This document shows, piece after piece, positions 33,392 to 45,303 of a stretch of 64,000 nt of DNA. Each line of letters starts with the position of its first letter. Within the stretch, counting starts at the first letter, position 1. The stretch lies in contig NC_088930.1 of assembly GCF_038396675.1 (NCBI RefSeq), forward strand, positions 39,801,001-39,865,000, in the 5' to 3' direction. The translations under genes and the position numbers were made by a program. The notes beneath the pieces were generated by a model, which was not told the origin of the DNA, made no database searches, and saw nothing but the letters and a program-made list of their open reading frames with translations. Source of the stretch: Hydra vulgaris (Eukaryota; Cnidaria; Hydrozoa; Anthoathecata; Hydridae).

Positions 33392-34195
33392 TAGAGTAGT
33401 CTGTGGCCTCACTGGGGGTAGAAAGAAAACATCTGTGAGCATTTTATTTAAGCCAGCAAGCCAGGTGAGCAAAGCAGAAAGAGTTCAATGTTCTTTTTGC
33501 AATGATGTTATGTATTGCATATTAAGATACGTGGCTGGATAGCTCTGTTGGTTAGAGCGTCAAACGGAAAGTTAAAACCCGGACTGTTGTACGATACGGG
33601 TTCAAATCCTGCCACCGCTAACTCAGCGCTTGAGTAGTACTTCTGTACGCAAAAATGTTGGTCAATAACGGACGCTACTTTGGATTAGTCTTAATGACTA
33701 TTTGTGGCTGTTCATATGCTAAGCCCACAGTATCTTCGGATAAAAACATTGTATAGAAAAATATAGCATGAAAATTCAAAAAAAAAAAAAAAGAAATATA
33801 GAAAATGTCCAGTTGAAGTCAAACACAAATTTTTAAATGATGACACAGTCATGTCCCAATCTCATTTCTTCAGCTTTCTGCTACAAGTGCTGCTTGCAAA
33901 TGAAGTTTTAGCAGTTATGCAAATATTCACAGTGCCAAAAGAAACAGATTAACAAATGAAAGAGCAGCAAAATTAGTGTTTGTATCGCAATATTTCAAAC
34001 TTGAAGCAATGGATATATGTGCAACACAATAACCAATTCTGCCTAAAGATCTAATAAATATTTCAGATAAATCTCACGAATCAATAAATGTTTCAGATGA
34101 AGAGTCACCTGAACAAGAATTTGAGTCACTTGACCGAGAATGTTGTTTTAGATTAAAAAAACTTAAAATAGAATTGTTTCTTATCAATTTTTGAA
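33392..34195 (+). pseudogene. BED-type hAT transposase remnant, split by a SINE
   Basis: 33392-33530 reads CGLTGGRKKTSVSILFKP and then AERVQCSFCNDVMY, the first Cys pair of a BED finger. After the SINE, 33930-34195 reads AKRNRLTNERAAKLVFVSQY, then FKLEAMD and an acidic tail ending in a stop. KRNRLTNERA.KLVF is the C-terminal dimerisation block of hAT transposases. The catalytic core and helical insertion domain are missing, so this was a deletion derivative before or after the SINE arrived. Confidence 0.65.
33528..33795 (+). mobile_element. tRNA-derived SINE
   Basis: It begins with a tRNA-like head: GGCTGGATAGCTCTGTTGG and GTTAGAGCG form the A box and D arm; GGTTCAAATCC is the B box, and CGGG/CCTG pairs as a T stem. 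The spacing between the boxes is longer and the anticodon arm is not convincing, so it is not a working tRNA gene. A tail of about 170 bp follows, then an A-rich 3' end (33780-33792). It lies between the two hAT transposase pieces. A target duplication was not resolved. Confidence 0.65.
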
Positions 34196-34559
34196 TTCAA
34201 ATTTTGAAAAGAACAAATAGTTTGTTAACCATTTTAGCAATAAAAAAATCATTAATTTAACTCTTTTGAGAACTCTGTTTATGCTTTAATAAATTAGTTT
34301 TAATATAATCTAATATAGAATCTAAAATACTCAAACAAAAACTAAATAGAAACATTTTAGATAAGTTGGAAACATTTAAAAAAAGTTAAAAGTAATTAAA
34401 AAAAACACTAAAACGATCTGTAAAAACCAAAAAAACTCCAAAAAAACCAAAAAAACCCCAACAAAAACAAAAAAACACGTTTTTTTGGGTGGAAAAAACA
34501 CGAAGCAAAAGCAAAAAACAAAGCAAAAAAACACGTTTTTTTGCATCTCTACTTGTACA

Positions 34560-35143
34560 TCCTTTTATTGATATTTTCCAGCACAAATTTTTAAATAAAA
34601 AGCCATACAACTGAGCAGCTTTGCAAGCCCTAACGCTTGCTGTACCAAATTTGCCATTACATCTCTGGTTAGCAATTCAAAATCTGAGCGCGTAATACCG
34701 ATAATCAATAAAACACGGCTAAAGAAAAAAAATCTGAGGTTTTATGCCGACAAAATAGTTTGAAGTGTATGTTCTTCCACCGTTCAACCGATAACCTAAA
34801 ATACAATTACATTTTATTTTTTTATTTCAAAAAGTAGAACCACAGCTTAACAGTGCCGTGCGGACCTATTTTGGGGCCCCAGGCAGACTTTCTTGTGGGG
34901 CTCACAACCACAATTTTTTTTAATTTGCTTTTTTAAGTGAGGGATTTTCAGGGGTAAAAAAACCCGGGTTTTCACTAAATCATTATATTACATACGATAA
35001 TTTCCAAATTTCCTCAATTTTTTTGCATATTATCAAATAAATGATACATAATGAAAATTGAAAATCAAGAAAAGGAAAAAAAATGTTCTGATCATTGTTT
35101 AAAAACCGGTTAGTTAATAAGTATAAAAAACAACCCTAGATGA
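34560..35143. other. Non-coding stretch with a hAT-like terminus
   Basis: 34852-34915 begins CAGTGCCGTGCGGACCTATT and contains GGGGCCCCAGGC, wording typical of a ZMYM1-type hAT left end; the rest of that element is not here. No gene is seen otherwise. Confidence 0.4.
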
Positions 35144-35435
35144 CCAGTGGGCACGGCGATGTTGGTTTAACGTTTAGGCGACGTCGAGCGCGACATCGCA
35201 TTAACGTTGGAAATGGAAAGTTGGATCGACGTTAATATGCAATGTAATCGCGATGTCAATTTTTGATGTTAAGACGATGTTAATATCCGATGTAATATTG
35301 ACGTCGAATCGCGATGTAATAGCGATGTAAACATTCGATGTAGCTGCGACGTTGTGTGCGATGTCGCATCGATGTTGGAAATGGAAAAGCGTATTAACGT
35401 TAGAATCAGATGTTAATCCGACGTAAATCAAGCAA
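35144..35435. repeat. Subterminal GATGT/ACGTC repeat block (left)
   Basis: More than a dozen short strings such as GCGATGTAA, GACGTCGA and CGATGTTGG in both orientations. CG dinucleotides are much more frequent than in surrounding DNA. The frame at 35201-35431 only translates these units. Confidence 0.8.
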
Positions 35436-35685
35436 TGTTCAATAAAATGTTATATTTTAAGTTTCGAGTTTTAAATGGAAGTAAAAATTATCTAAATTTT
35501 AACTTGCATCTCAAACTCCGACTGAGGTTCACACATCGTCGTTTATTAATGTTTAAATATAGACTACATCCTAAATTAAAACAAAAAATAAAAAAGATTT
35601 TCAAAATATAATATAATTACGGTATTAAGATATAAAACATAATTTACAAGTTATTTACTTTATATATTTTATATGTTGAAGACCG

Positions 35686-37552
35686 TCATCCACCTGTGGC
35701 CTTGTCTGGAGCGTATCGCAAAATATCTTTGACGCAATTTACAACGTCTTCTCTGTTAAATCTTCTATCCTTCATAGCTGCACCTGAAATATGAAAAATG
35801 ACTTAAAATTAAACGTATCAACACTTTTAATAATTTTAATAATTATTTTTATAACAACAACAAAAAAAGGCATTAAAAGCTACTATTTTAAATCAATTCA
35901 TATTTTATATTATTATAATATTTAAAAATGGAAATGAAAGTAAAAAAAAAGTAAGTGGAAAAATAAGCATAGTAATAAGATACATAGTAATAAAATTTAG
36001 CTTCTAAAAACTGAAGTAATTTATAAAACGTACAGCACACAACTTTGCAAATATTAAGACTTTTAAAAGCTTTTTTCTTTGGTCTTGAGTCTTTATTGTT
36101 TTCTAGGCGATTAGTTCCTTTAAAATTGAACTTGGCGAACAAATCGTACGTAGCGACGCTAAAACAAAATATTTATATAATTATTATTCTATTTAAAGAG
36201 AAGGATTCCAAAGCAGTGTTGAACTCCAAGTGAAAAACCTTAATATAAACATATATGTTGGATGATATGATAAGAACAAGTGTTCAAACTTATAACGTTA
36301 TTTTATCTAAGAAGATTATTTGCTATAAAGTACACGATATTCACTATACCCAGGGGGAATGTGTCGTTCTTAGAGCTTCTTAAGGACACATGCCCACTGG
36401 GTACAGGCTATAGCTAATATATCATCAACATATTGAGAACCTTTCCATTATGTTCTTGACAACATCTTTAACATCTTTACCCCCAGCAGAAGACAGAGAT
36501 AAAACCTGATAAAATTAGAAAATGGAATAAAATTTAATCACAAGATAAAATATTTTTATATCATTACATTAATAATATATATTAAAGTTCAAAAAACACT
36601 AATAAAATACAGAAAATTTTCTACATATTATTTTAAATTGATAGAATCAGATCACCTCTATAAAATATATAAAAGACACCATTTTCTTTAGATTGATTTC
36701 GCTTAAGAAACGAAAATTAGAACTTGAGTAAAATATTTTGAGAAAGTGTCTTAATCAACTCTAGATCCTATTTTTAATCTATTCAAGTACTTATTAATTA
36801 ATATATCTATCAAACCCAAATTTTTAATCAAAATTCATACAACATTTATAGATGCCGATCAAAAAAGAGATTATAATTAACAAACAAACAAAAAAAAAAT
36901 TGATTCTGTGAATCAAAATTATTCTAAGACCAGATCATTTAATGGAATTATATCTTGGTCAGCAAAGTATTTCATAAACACAATAATATTTTTAAAATCA
37001 CTTTAATCGTTTTGAGGAAAAAAACCTACATATATAAATGACATAAACTGACATATGACATAAATAATATGACATAAATTAAATTTACATTGAAAAAAGA
37101 CATAAAAATTTATTAACCAGTTTGTTAAACTTTTCTTCATTTACTATTTTTACCACTAAATTATGCAACTCCTCTAGATTGCTTATTGGGGATATTTCTC
37201 CAGCTACTCCAACTGAAGAAGATGTTAAATTTAATAAAATTTTCTCAATATTTTCAAGTCTCTGATCTTGTTTGGTCAAGTATTTCATTACTTTAGCTTG
37301 AAATTCTGCATAAAAAATCATAATTTTAATATTATTAAAAATGTTCCATTACTATGTACAAAAAATGTTAAAAAACTAAACTAGTTTTAATAAGCAAATA
37401 ATTCATCACAAAACAACGACGTTATTCAAAAACACAACAAATATACAAATTTAAATTGAAAAAAAAAAACCTGACTCAGTTAACGGAAACCCTTTAACTG
37501 GTAATGTAGCTGCATCTTTTCTACTATATTGACTTTTAGTAAAATGTTCTTC
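35686..37552 (-). CDS. DUF4806-domain protein, 3' five exons
   Basis: Minus-strand exons: 37552-37471, 37305-37118, 36505-36441, 36158-36034, 35783-35686 (stop TGA). Every join keeps phase: GAGTCAG|AATTTC, AAACTG|GTTTTA, GGAAAG|CGTCGC, GTGCT|GTGCAG. Acceptors are TTTAG, ATGCAG, TATCAG, TTTTAG and TTTCAG. Joined protein: EEHFTKSQYSRKDAATLPVK, FPLTESEFQAKVMKYL, a short coiled region, then DUF4806: SNLEELHNLVVKI, EEKFNKLVLSLSSAGGKDVK, LFAKFNFKGTNR, KKAFKSLNICKVV, DVVNCVKDILRYAPDK. That domain is widespread and of unknown function in cnidarians and arthropods. No stop or frameshift. Probable upstream exons: 38838-38757 (LLHFENQTSSVKKNEMSS), about 38930-38878 (VITSKPKPVLRQNHSEDGD) and 39236-39182 (NIKEFPTPPSRIYVHQ). 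The 5' end was not found. Confidence 0.75.
36347..36403. mobile_element. 57-bp mini-palindrome with CCCAGTGGGCA ends
   Basis: TACCCAGGGGGAATGTGTC on the left and, inverted, TACCCAGTGGGCATGTGTC on the right, with TTCTTA/TAAGAA in the middle. It sits in the intron between DUF4806 exons 36441 and 36158. Ends resemble those at 35144 and 46116. Confidence 0.6.
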
Positions 37553-39331
37553 CTAAATGATTTTTTTTAATCAATTAATTAATGAATTATTCTAACACTA
37601 TTATACCGTGAATTATATTTTATATATATAAAAACATAGAAAAGTTGAACATAATAATATACCATACAGTCTTCTCTGTTTGGCGAGCGCTTTCGCGCTC
37701 TTGCAGTTTTGCTCTTGTCCGCATGCCTGCCAATTTTTTGGTCAGCGCTTTTTTTAGCGCTCACCAATAATTTTCAAGTGTATTTTTAAATTGAAACAAA
37801 TCTTTTTTCTTCATTAAGAAGTTCTATTTCCTATATTAAGAAGAACAAAAAAGAAATATTTTTTAAAATCGCGCAAGCGAGACAATTAATGACTGTCTGA
37901 CTAATGACAGTCATTATGAAAGAATGACTGTAATGACTAATGGCAGTGAATTTCAAATGGAGAAGACTGCATACAGACTCCATCAGGTCAGGTTATCCTA
38001 TTACTGGTTTCCAGCACAACCTGCTTCATGTTAACCTCAGGAAGGACATCCAGTTGTAAAAAATTGCTTCAACTCTTTCATAATGGCATTTATATGTCAC
38101 TATGGAGAACCATCCAAACCACACAAGTGTGGAAACATGGATTTAAAACTTACAGAAGAAAAAAAAAACTACTTTGTTTAATTAGTGTTTATGTACGGTA
38201 CCTCAGAATTGTTTGGAACTTGTGAACTACCAGAGGTCTCTTGAAAATCAACCTGAGAAAAAAATCAAAAGTAAAATAATGATAAATAAAGTAGTATGCT
38301 TTAACTAAAAATATTCTCTTGTAAAATAAATATTTATTAATCATTGTTTGTAGTTTGGATAATAGCTGACAATGAAACATACCTCTTCGTCATTGATTTT
38401 CTTTAATTACATTTCTAGTAAAAATTATTATTATTAAATTTATAAAAATTATTATTATTAAAAGTAATACGAAAAAAAATAATAGATCATTACATAACCT
38501 AACAAAAAATAAAAATTATATAACAGTATAACTTTTCAAAATTAATAACTTTTAAAAGATCATTACTTGTTTTTCAGTTTCATTGCTGGGTAAAAACACT
38601 CTTTTTAAATTTTTCAACTAAAAAAATAAGGTAATGATATACTTATCTGTATATTCATCATCGTCAATCATAATTATTTCATGATGATTATCATCATCTT
38701 TAATCAAAAAATATTTAAATAAAATAGAAAAATAACTTATAGCTAGCTATACATTTTCATTGAAATTTGATGACATTTCATTCTTTTTCACACTTGATGT
38801 CTGATTCTCAAAATGCAATAACTTTTCTAAAGTTAATCCAGGAGAAAAAGGATATATAAATACAATATAAAAATACCCACTTATGGGTAAGATGAGCATC
38901 GCCATCTTCTGAGTGATTTTGTCGTAAAACAGGTTTTGGTTTAGAAGTAATCACTTTTAAAAACTTACTTTAAATTTTTAGGTTGTTTAAAAATAAATAT
39001 TATGGAATGTTTAAAAAAAGATATTATGGAAAATATCTAGTCAACTTTCAGAAAAGACTCCATACATTAAATAACTCCCTAATGACTACAAAAAAAAATA
39101 AATTAAGCTGCCTTCTAATTTTAAGGGGAAAATATTTTTTTAATTTATAAAAATTAAACAGTTTACAAATTTGCATATACCTTGATGAACATATATTCGT
39201 GATGGTGGAGTAGGAAACTCTTTAATATTTTGACTGTTATCTACAAATTATTGCAAAATACTATTTAAATTAATTTGTTATAACCTAATTTTTTTAAATA
39301 AATAATTAACACAAAATATCTAATATAGAGT

Positions 39332-40054
39332 CAGTGGTGTACACTAGAGGTCGCCCGATGGCAAATGCCACCCGAATCTTCCGAAGGGCTACTGAAAATA
39401 ATATCTTAATGCAGTTTAGTCGCCCGACCGGGCGAGTCAATTTTTTTCTTCATTATTATTATTATTTCAGTAATTCTATAAGCAAAGTTTATGCGTCCAA
39501 ATTTAAATTAAGCAAAATTTATGCATTCAAAATTAAAAAAGATGACTTTAATTTTGGAACATAATAACGACCACCCCCTTCTGTGTACGTACGCATTATT
39601 TATTATTTAAATATTATCTTGTTGTAACATTCTAAGAGAAATGATAAAAGCCAAGTGACGTAATTAAAAAAAATAATACATAAAAAGTTTGCTTTTATTT
39701 AACGTCTTTTTGCTACCAACCAAATTACGTTGCAAAAAATAAGAAACATTAATTTGAACAATTATCGCTCGATTTTTTTTTCTCTCCCTTATTATTCATA
39801 ATGTAATCCTTATTAAATATAAAAAACAGTTGTGACAGTCAGAAAAAAAAAATTTCATGTTTTAAAAAAAATCGAGTTTTGGAGAGATTTTTACTTTTAG
39901 AGAAACTTTACTGTTTGAGAATTACGCAAAATGCGAATTTTGTTAAAAAATGGTAATAGACGACTGAAAACTTTGGTGGGCGACCGAGATTAGCTAAATT
40001 ATTACTCTCAGTCGCCCGCCAGGCGACCGACCAAAATCCAAGTGTACATCACTG
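39332..40054. mobile_element. 723-bp non-autonomous TIR element, AGAGT flanks
   Basis: Left end CAGTGGTGTACACTAGAGGTCG; right end inverted CAGTGATGTACACTTGG, then GGTCGG. AGAGT stands outside both ends (39327-39331, 40055-40059). GTCGCCCG strings recur inside in both orientations. CAGTGGTGTA is hAT-like wording, but the 5-bp duplication is short for hAT, so the superfamily is left open. It lies between the DUF4806 exons and the transposase remnant. Confidence 0.7.
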
Positions 40055-40237
40055 AGAGTTAACTTTTTGCTAAGCAAAAATTATATTGGATAACTACAAA
40101 TTAGTTTCCTTATTGTTTTATTTTATTGATTCTCTAAAACATCATAACATATTTAAAAGCAATTATTACTTGTTTTTTAATTATTTTTTTCATGCATCAC
40201 ATTATGTAAATTTTTATGAATTATAAAAAATTATATT

Positions 40238-41954
40238 TTAAAATGAACCATCCATCACGATCATTTGGTACAATTCTATCTGAGATAGTCTTAGTGCCTT
40301 AACAACACTGCTACTTTCTAACTCACTCAGCCGTTTTGCTAATTGGATGAGAGGTTTATTTGCACTTTTTACAAATTTTTTAACAATTTGAAGAAAATTC
40401 TCAAAAGGAAAACTTGAAAGATCATGAAGGCTACAGTTATGATACAAAACATCTTCATGTAAATGAAGCAAAGCATGAACGTTATAAGAATAAAATTGTG
40501 GCCGATAAAGCCACTTGAAGATTTGATACAAAAAAAGCCATTAACTTTTTTGCATAATCCAAGTAATGTCATTGTTTCAAAACATTTGAGTTTCTCATTA
40601 AGGATACTGCAATGCTTAAAGACAAGAAGTTCTGGTATACCTCTTTTGACAAAATATTTTTTAAAATTATTAGTCCAGTGTACAACAAGGATTGTCAAAA
40701 CTCGGTTGCTTTAAAACGCTTAAATTCGTCAAGTGAACGTGGTTGTCGAGCGAACTCACTGGGCATTTTGCCATGATAAAAAGCCAATTTATCGGACATT
40801 TGCTTTTTTTGCTGACATGATAGGCGACAAATACGTGGGCCTTCAAACCAATATTTTATTAGCCGCTTCATAACACCAAGACAAACACAATGCATATAGT
40901 CAATAACAAACTCCTTTACACACAATATTCCATAATCTACTAAGGGAGTCCTTCCTAATTGATGAGGCTCACAGCAAACATTATTTGTACCTAATGAATG
41001 ATTTAAATAAATATATTCTTTAAATTGTTCATCACTTTGCATTTGACAATCAACTTCAGTAAAAACAACCCTTCCATCATATTTTCCTTCAACTAAACAT
41101 CACTCACATGAATGATACCCTCTGTAACCTTTAATATTCTTTAAAAAAGAAAGTGCAAGCGCATCACAAACAAATGCCTTAATTGTAACAGGTGAAACTT
41201 TTCCATTATGTTCAATCCCACTAACTTTAAGCAATCTAAACTCAGTTAAAAATTCATTCAAATAATCAAATATCTGATTACTTATCTGATTACTTTTTAT
41301 CACAAAATAGACAAACAATAAATGGCTGTAACTCTGAAAACTTTGCTAAAATTAGCCAAAATTGTGTGTTGGTACTCTTACATAAAGGCAATCCATCAAC
41401 ATTTATTAGCATCTTAATTCTTTCAACAATTTTTCTCAGAATCCTTTAAAATTTGATTTATTCCTTTTTTAATGCCAAAGTAAATATATTCACCACCACA
41501 CAGCTCTTTTATATTTATATATTTAGGGGTTTTTAGAAGTGATTACAGTATTTTGGGAGAGAAGATAAACCAATTTTATTCAAAATACTTAACAGTTCAT
41601 TGACAGTTTTCTTTGTACATCTATTGCGTGTAGCCCATGCTGCTAGACCGCTAACTAGCACATAACATTTATTACCAAGTAAAGATGTTATTTGACATGA
41701 TTCGATAGAGCATTACCAAGCAATGAAACGTCTCTATTTGCAGTTTGGTAAATTGAAAATGAATCTGATGCATAGTCAGAGTTAATGTTACCATCATAAC
41801 CTTCGTCTATAAGATTCAACTTGTTGTTTTCATTTTCAACGTTACCATTGTTTTCTGTTAAAATGCTAACTGAGTCGTCAATATCAATTTCTTTAATCAG
41901 TGACTTATTAATATCTCTGTTTTTATATCTACAACGTTTTAAATAAGAGTTCAT
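40238..41954 (-). pseudogene. tnp2-like (CACTA/EnSpm-type) transposase, broken
   Basis: N-terminal to C-terminal on the minus strand: 41954-41688 (acidic, NSYLKRCRYKNR), about 41690-41580 (AWATRNRCTKKTVNELLSIL), 41318-41100 (VKAFVCDALALSFLKN-like, here KAFVCDALALSFLKNIKGYR, GYHSCE), 41042-40695 (FVIDYMHCVCLGVMKRLIKY, PSEFARQPRSLDEFKRFKAT), 40531-40238 (NVHALLHLHEDVLY, FPFENFLQIVKKFVKS). The DYMHCVCLGVMKRL, FKATEF and FPFEN blocks are those of animal transposases related to plant tnp2 proteins. Frameshifts and stops separate the pieces. The family name is from motif memory and should be checked. It starts ten bases from a later pogo-like insertion and may have driven the larger element that also holds the DUF4806 gene. 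Confidence 0.7.
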
Positions 41955-41963
41955 TTTTTAGTA

Positions 41964-44768
41964 CAGGCAGGTACACATTAAAAACTACAAAAAAAAGTGG
42001 TATCCTGTAACTGAATATTGGAAACTTCTGAAGTGCTGAAACTTTCTATACTTAAAAACTACTTAATATGAATGTCTTCCCTGGCCTTATTTTTTAATCT
42101 ATGGTTTATAGTAAAGTTTTGTGTTTTAAAGAAAAGTCACCTTTTTTGGTTAATACCGCTAAAATACTGCAATCAGGTTTTTTGCTTATAATTTTAGAGC
42201 TGTTGATCAGCTTCACTCAAAATTTTGTAAACATTTTGTTTTCGGGCCATAGTATTGGTACAGACTTTATTGTAAACTTATTATTAAAAAATAGACATAA
42301 AAACCCTTAAAAACTACAAAATAAATCCTTACAAATTACAACTTCTATGGTAAATTATAATATAATGTAATTAGATGGACTACTATTAATTAAAATTTGT
42401 AGTTAGTTTAACATATATGTATTTTATAGATAAAAATATTAGTAATTTTGTAAATGGGGAAACCAAAATTTATTATAAAAAGGAAAAAAGAACCTTTTCT
42501 TATTGGAAAACCAAATTCAAAGGCAGAGGCAAAGGTCCAGAGAAAAAAAATAAATATGAAAGAACTTCAGATTCTACAAGCTGCGCCTTAGTGCAAAGAG
42601 AACAATAAAAGAGGCTATGCTGCTTTGCAAACTGCATGCTTTTTTTTATAAAAGAGGAACATTAGCTCGGAGATTAGATGGAAAAACTGCTAATATAAAA
42701 AAGCAACACCTGAGAATTTTGACAGCAGAAGAAGAACACTTGATTATAGAATTCATTAAAAATAAAAACAGGAGTCATCATGGAATATCAAGGAAGCAAT
42801 TTACTAATCTAATTATTGATGTTTTAAAAATTAGAGACTATTGCAACACCAAGAATCGAGGCGGTCGTAATTTTGGTAAACTATCTGATAATGCAAAACA
42901 TGTTATAAAGACAGGAAAATAAATTAAGTGTTTAGTTACTAAATAAACTATAATGAAAGTTTCTTTATGTAATATATTACACTAGTTATTTGTTTTTTAA
43001 CACTATTCCATATAATTCCAACATAACTATATTAAAAACACAAATTTTAAATTTATTATAGGCTTGGTTAGTCGTCATGGCAGAGATAGGAAGCAGAGTA
43101 CTATGAATTTGATCTAAAAAGACAAGGAAATGTACCAATTAACAGGGCATGAACTGCACAACGGATATGGCAGAGTCACATTTAGGTAAGAAAATAATTA
43201 ATAATATCTTTTTGTACTTTATTTGCTGAAATGCTCTATAATTAAAACAATGATACATAAATGTCTTAGATTAGCCCTAGGCTGCATTGTACTAGCAAAA
43301 ACATTTTGAATCTACCTTTTAGATTTGTTGGCTGAAGAACTTATTAAATGTAATTTTCTCAAACTCAAAAAAACTTGAACCCGGTGTGTGGAAGGGTGAT
43401 ATTGATACAAGAAGAATTTTTAACTTTGAAACACCCCAGTTCATTGCGTATGTTGCACGTAGGGAAACTTGCAGAAAAATGATCAGGGAGCATTGTGAGT
43501 CAATAACAATATGCCCAGTTGTTTCATTAGCAGGTAATAATAACACAAACTATTTATGTAAATGTACCTATACAACAATTTGCATTTATCTAAAAAAAAC
43601 AAAAAACAAAGAGAGTTGGCATGATTTAAAGAAGGTTTAAATATAAATAAAATGCAGCAAGATAAATTTCTAAAGGCTGCTAACTGTATGGCTCAAAATC
43701 AAGAGCAAGAGCCTTCTAGCAGCCTTGTTCCAAGTACACCAAAGAAAATATGCACACGTTCATCAGTAAATGTTTTTCTAACACCAATTACTCCACATTC
43801 ATTTCCAGAATCAGCAAAAACAAATCATCGATATGGATCAGCTAATTATTGGAAATTTATGTAGGAGCAGTTGCAGATGATTATGAAAGAAAGTTATGAA
43901 AAAAGTTAAATCTAGAAGACATACCAGGTTTGCTTACAATAAGCAAGGTAAAGCCAAAAGACATGAATAAAACGAAAAATATATGTGTCACCAATATACA
44001 TGGATCAATGGAAGCCCAAAACATCATTGAACAGGTCGAATTGATTGAAACTGGAAAAAGGAAAAAAAAGGATCAAAAGGAGAAAAAAAAGGCATGAAAA
44101 AGATAAAGAAAAAGAACAATTTTATAAATGTAAAATAAAATGTGTTTGCAATGGCATTTGTGAGTAAAGGGTTTTAAAGAGTGCCCAGTCGTCCACGAAA
44201 TAAAGAAATCAGTATGCAGCAAAATTTCTTGTAGAGCTAATGGAATGAAGCCAATAATGATTAAATTAGCCACATCAACTGAAACAAATGCTGAATATAA
44301 AGGCCATTTTAATAACGTGGAAAGTGATACCATCAATTAGGGAAATGTTTTATGTTTTGAAATGTAACTTATTGATTCTGAAAAGAAATTTTGACTTAGT
44401 ATCTCAATGTTTGTATTAACCTTAGTACCCCTTAAAAACTACAAGCGCCTCTACTGCTAGTAAAAAGCAACAATATAGTTATCTGAAAAAAAAAAGAATT
44501 GCAAACTTATTTTCAAATTGGTGCTTACCCATGCCAAAAAGTGTGTTTTTTTAATTTTAAAATTAATTTATATTTTATTTTTAAATTGTTTTTATTGCAT
44601 TTTTTAAATATGAGAATAGTCGAACTTGTATTTTTTTGGAGAGAGTATTTATATGGAGTCTCAAAACAAATAATATTATGCGATAAAATTTACACAGTGC
44701 TTGACAAGAACATAAATTATGACTTTGTAGTTTTTAAGGTGTTTGTGTTTTTAAGGCGTACCTACCTG
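41964..44768 (+). mobile_element. Second pogo-like element, 2.8 kb, TA-flanked
   Basis: Left end CAGGCAGGTACACATTAAAAACTACAAA-like (41964-41990); right end inverted CAGGTAGGTACGCCTTAAAAAC (44747-44768), with TA outside both (41962-41963, 44769-44770). TTAAAAACTAC recurs at 42052, 42302, 44431 and, inverted, at 44727, as subterminal repeats. It is oriented opposite to the tnp2-like gene and stands just upstream of its ATG-proximal end, so it inserted after that gene. Confidence 0.75.
42417..44336 (+). pseudogene. HTH plus DDE-type transposase of the pogo-like element, broken
   Basis: Pieces in order: 42500-42600 (basic, about 63 codons); 42617-42922 with RTLARRLDGKT-like GTLARRLDGK, LTAEEEHLIIEFIKNKNR, GGRNFGKLSDNAKHVI, an HTH region; 43386-43530 with PGVWKGDIDTRRIFNFETPQ, where FN-(D)ETPQF is the first catalytic block with the Asp lost; ITICPVVSLAG follows. 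43652-43864 has STPKKI and RYGSANYWK; about 43960-44336 has KVKPKDMNKTKNICVTNIHG and ECPVVHEIKKSVCSKISCRA. A candidate intron lies at 42923-43070. Several frameshifts. The HTH, the DDE wording and the TA duplication support a pogo-type assignment. Confidence 0.55.
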
Positions 44769-44804
44769 TAACTGAATTAATTTGAATATCAATGTGGGCC
44801 AATT

Positions 44805-44850
44805 TTAGTGATATATATATCTTATATATCTGATATATATATCTTATATA

Positions 44851-44910
<60 letters not shown>

Positions 44911-44985
44911 TATATATCTGATATATATATATATATATATCTTATATATCTGATATATATATCTTATATAAGATATGTATATCAT
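44805..44985. repeat. Minisatellite of ATATCTTATATATCTGAT units in TA tract
   Basis: A 22-bp unit with CTTATATATCTGAT occurs five to six times, interrupted by a pure TA tract at 44862-44906. Confidence 0.85.
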
Positions 44986-44989
44986 CTGG

Positions 44990-45303
44990 TAAAGTATTGT
45001 ACATTAAAACTTCAATATCATGTAATTCAAAAAATATTATTTATTTTCTATCATGCAATGGATGTGATGGAAAAACAACATACATTGGTAAAACTAATAA
45101 CCTAAGGTTAAGAACTAATCTACACATCTACACATGCAGAACAGGTATTGATGTTCAGATAAATTTGATCAGCATGTTTTCAATTGCCATAAAAATGAAC
45201 CTTTTTTAAAATTATTTCCTATGTTAAAACTCTCAAATGAGAATTTACTTCTTATTTATGAAGCTCATTTACATAAACAGGGACATGATACAATGAACAT
45301 ATA
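44990..45303 (+). pseudogene. Penelope-like GIY-YIG endonuclease domain remnant
   Basis: The frame from about 45005 reads SCNSKNIIYFLSCNGCDGK, then TTYIGKTNNLRLRTNLHIY. After one frameshift near 45155 it continues DKFDQHVFNCHKNEPFLKLF and ends NLLLIYEAHLHKQGHDTMNI with a stop at about 45303. The YIGKT block, the Arg/His in LRLRTNLH and the Glu in YEAHLHKQGHDTMN are the expected positions of Penelope-type GIY-YIG nucleases; the first GIY is IIY here. No Penelope reverse transcriptase precedes it: upstream are TA repeats and the pogo-like element. It is a 5'-truncated remnant. Confidence 0.65.

Larger units (their letters stand above)
32207..34551 (+). mobile_element. hAT element, internally deleted, 2.35 kb
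   Basis: The left end AAGAGATGTGAGTCGTTTTT and the right end inverted, TAGAGATGCAAAAAAACGTG, are followed by T-rich subterminal DNA on both sides. The target duplication is CTTGTACA: right copy 34552-34559, left copy split as CTTGTA (29363-29368) and CA (32205-32206) by the pogo-like element. The interior keeps two pieces of a BED-type transposase (33392-33530 and 33930-34195) with a SINE between. Confidence 0.8.

Noticed and set aside
33537-33625. tRNA gene with A and B boxes
   Set aside because: The anticodon arm does not fold and a SINE body with A-rich tail follows; it is a tRNA-derived SINE head.
35201-35431. 76-codon minus ORF near the left subterminal repeats
   Set aside because: It translates the GATGT/ACGTC units (TSDSNV, TSKIDI patterns) and has no family.
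37663-37767. Basic exon (SADQKIGRHADKSKTARARK) upstream of the DUF4806 exons
   Set aside because: It has a plausible donor but no acceptor, and GCGCT hairpins could explain the composition; not included in the gene model.
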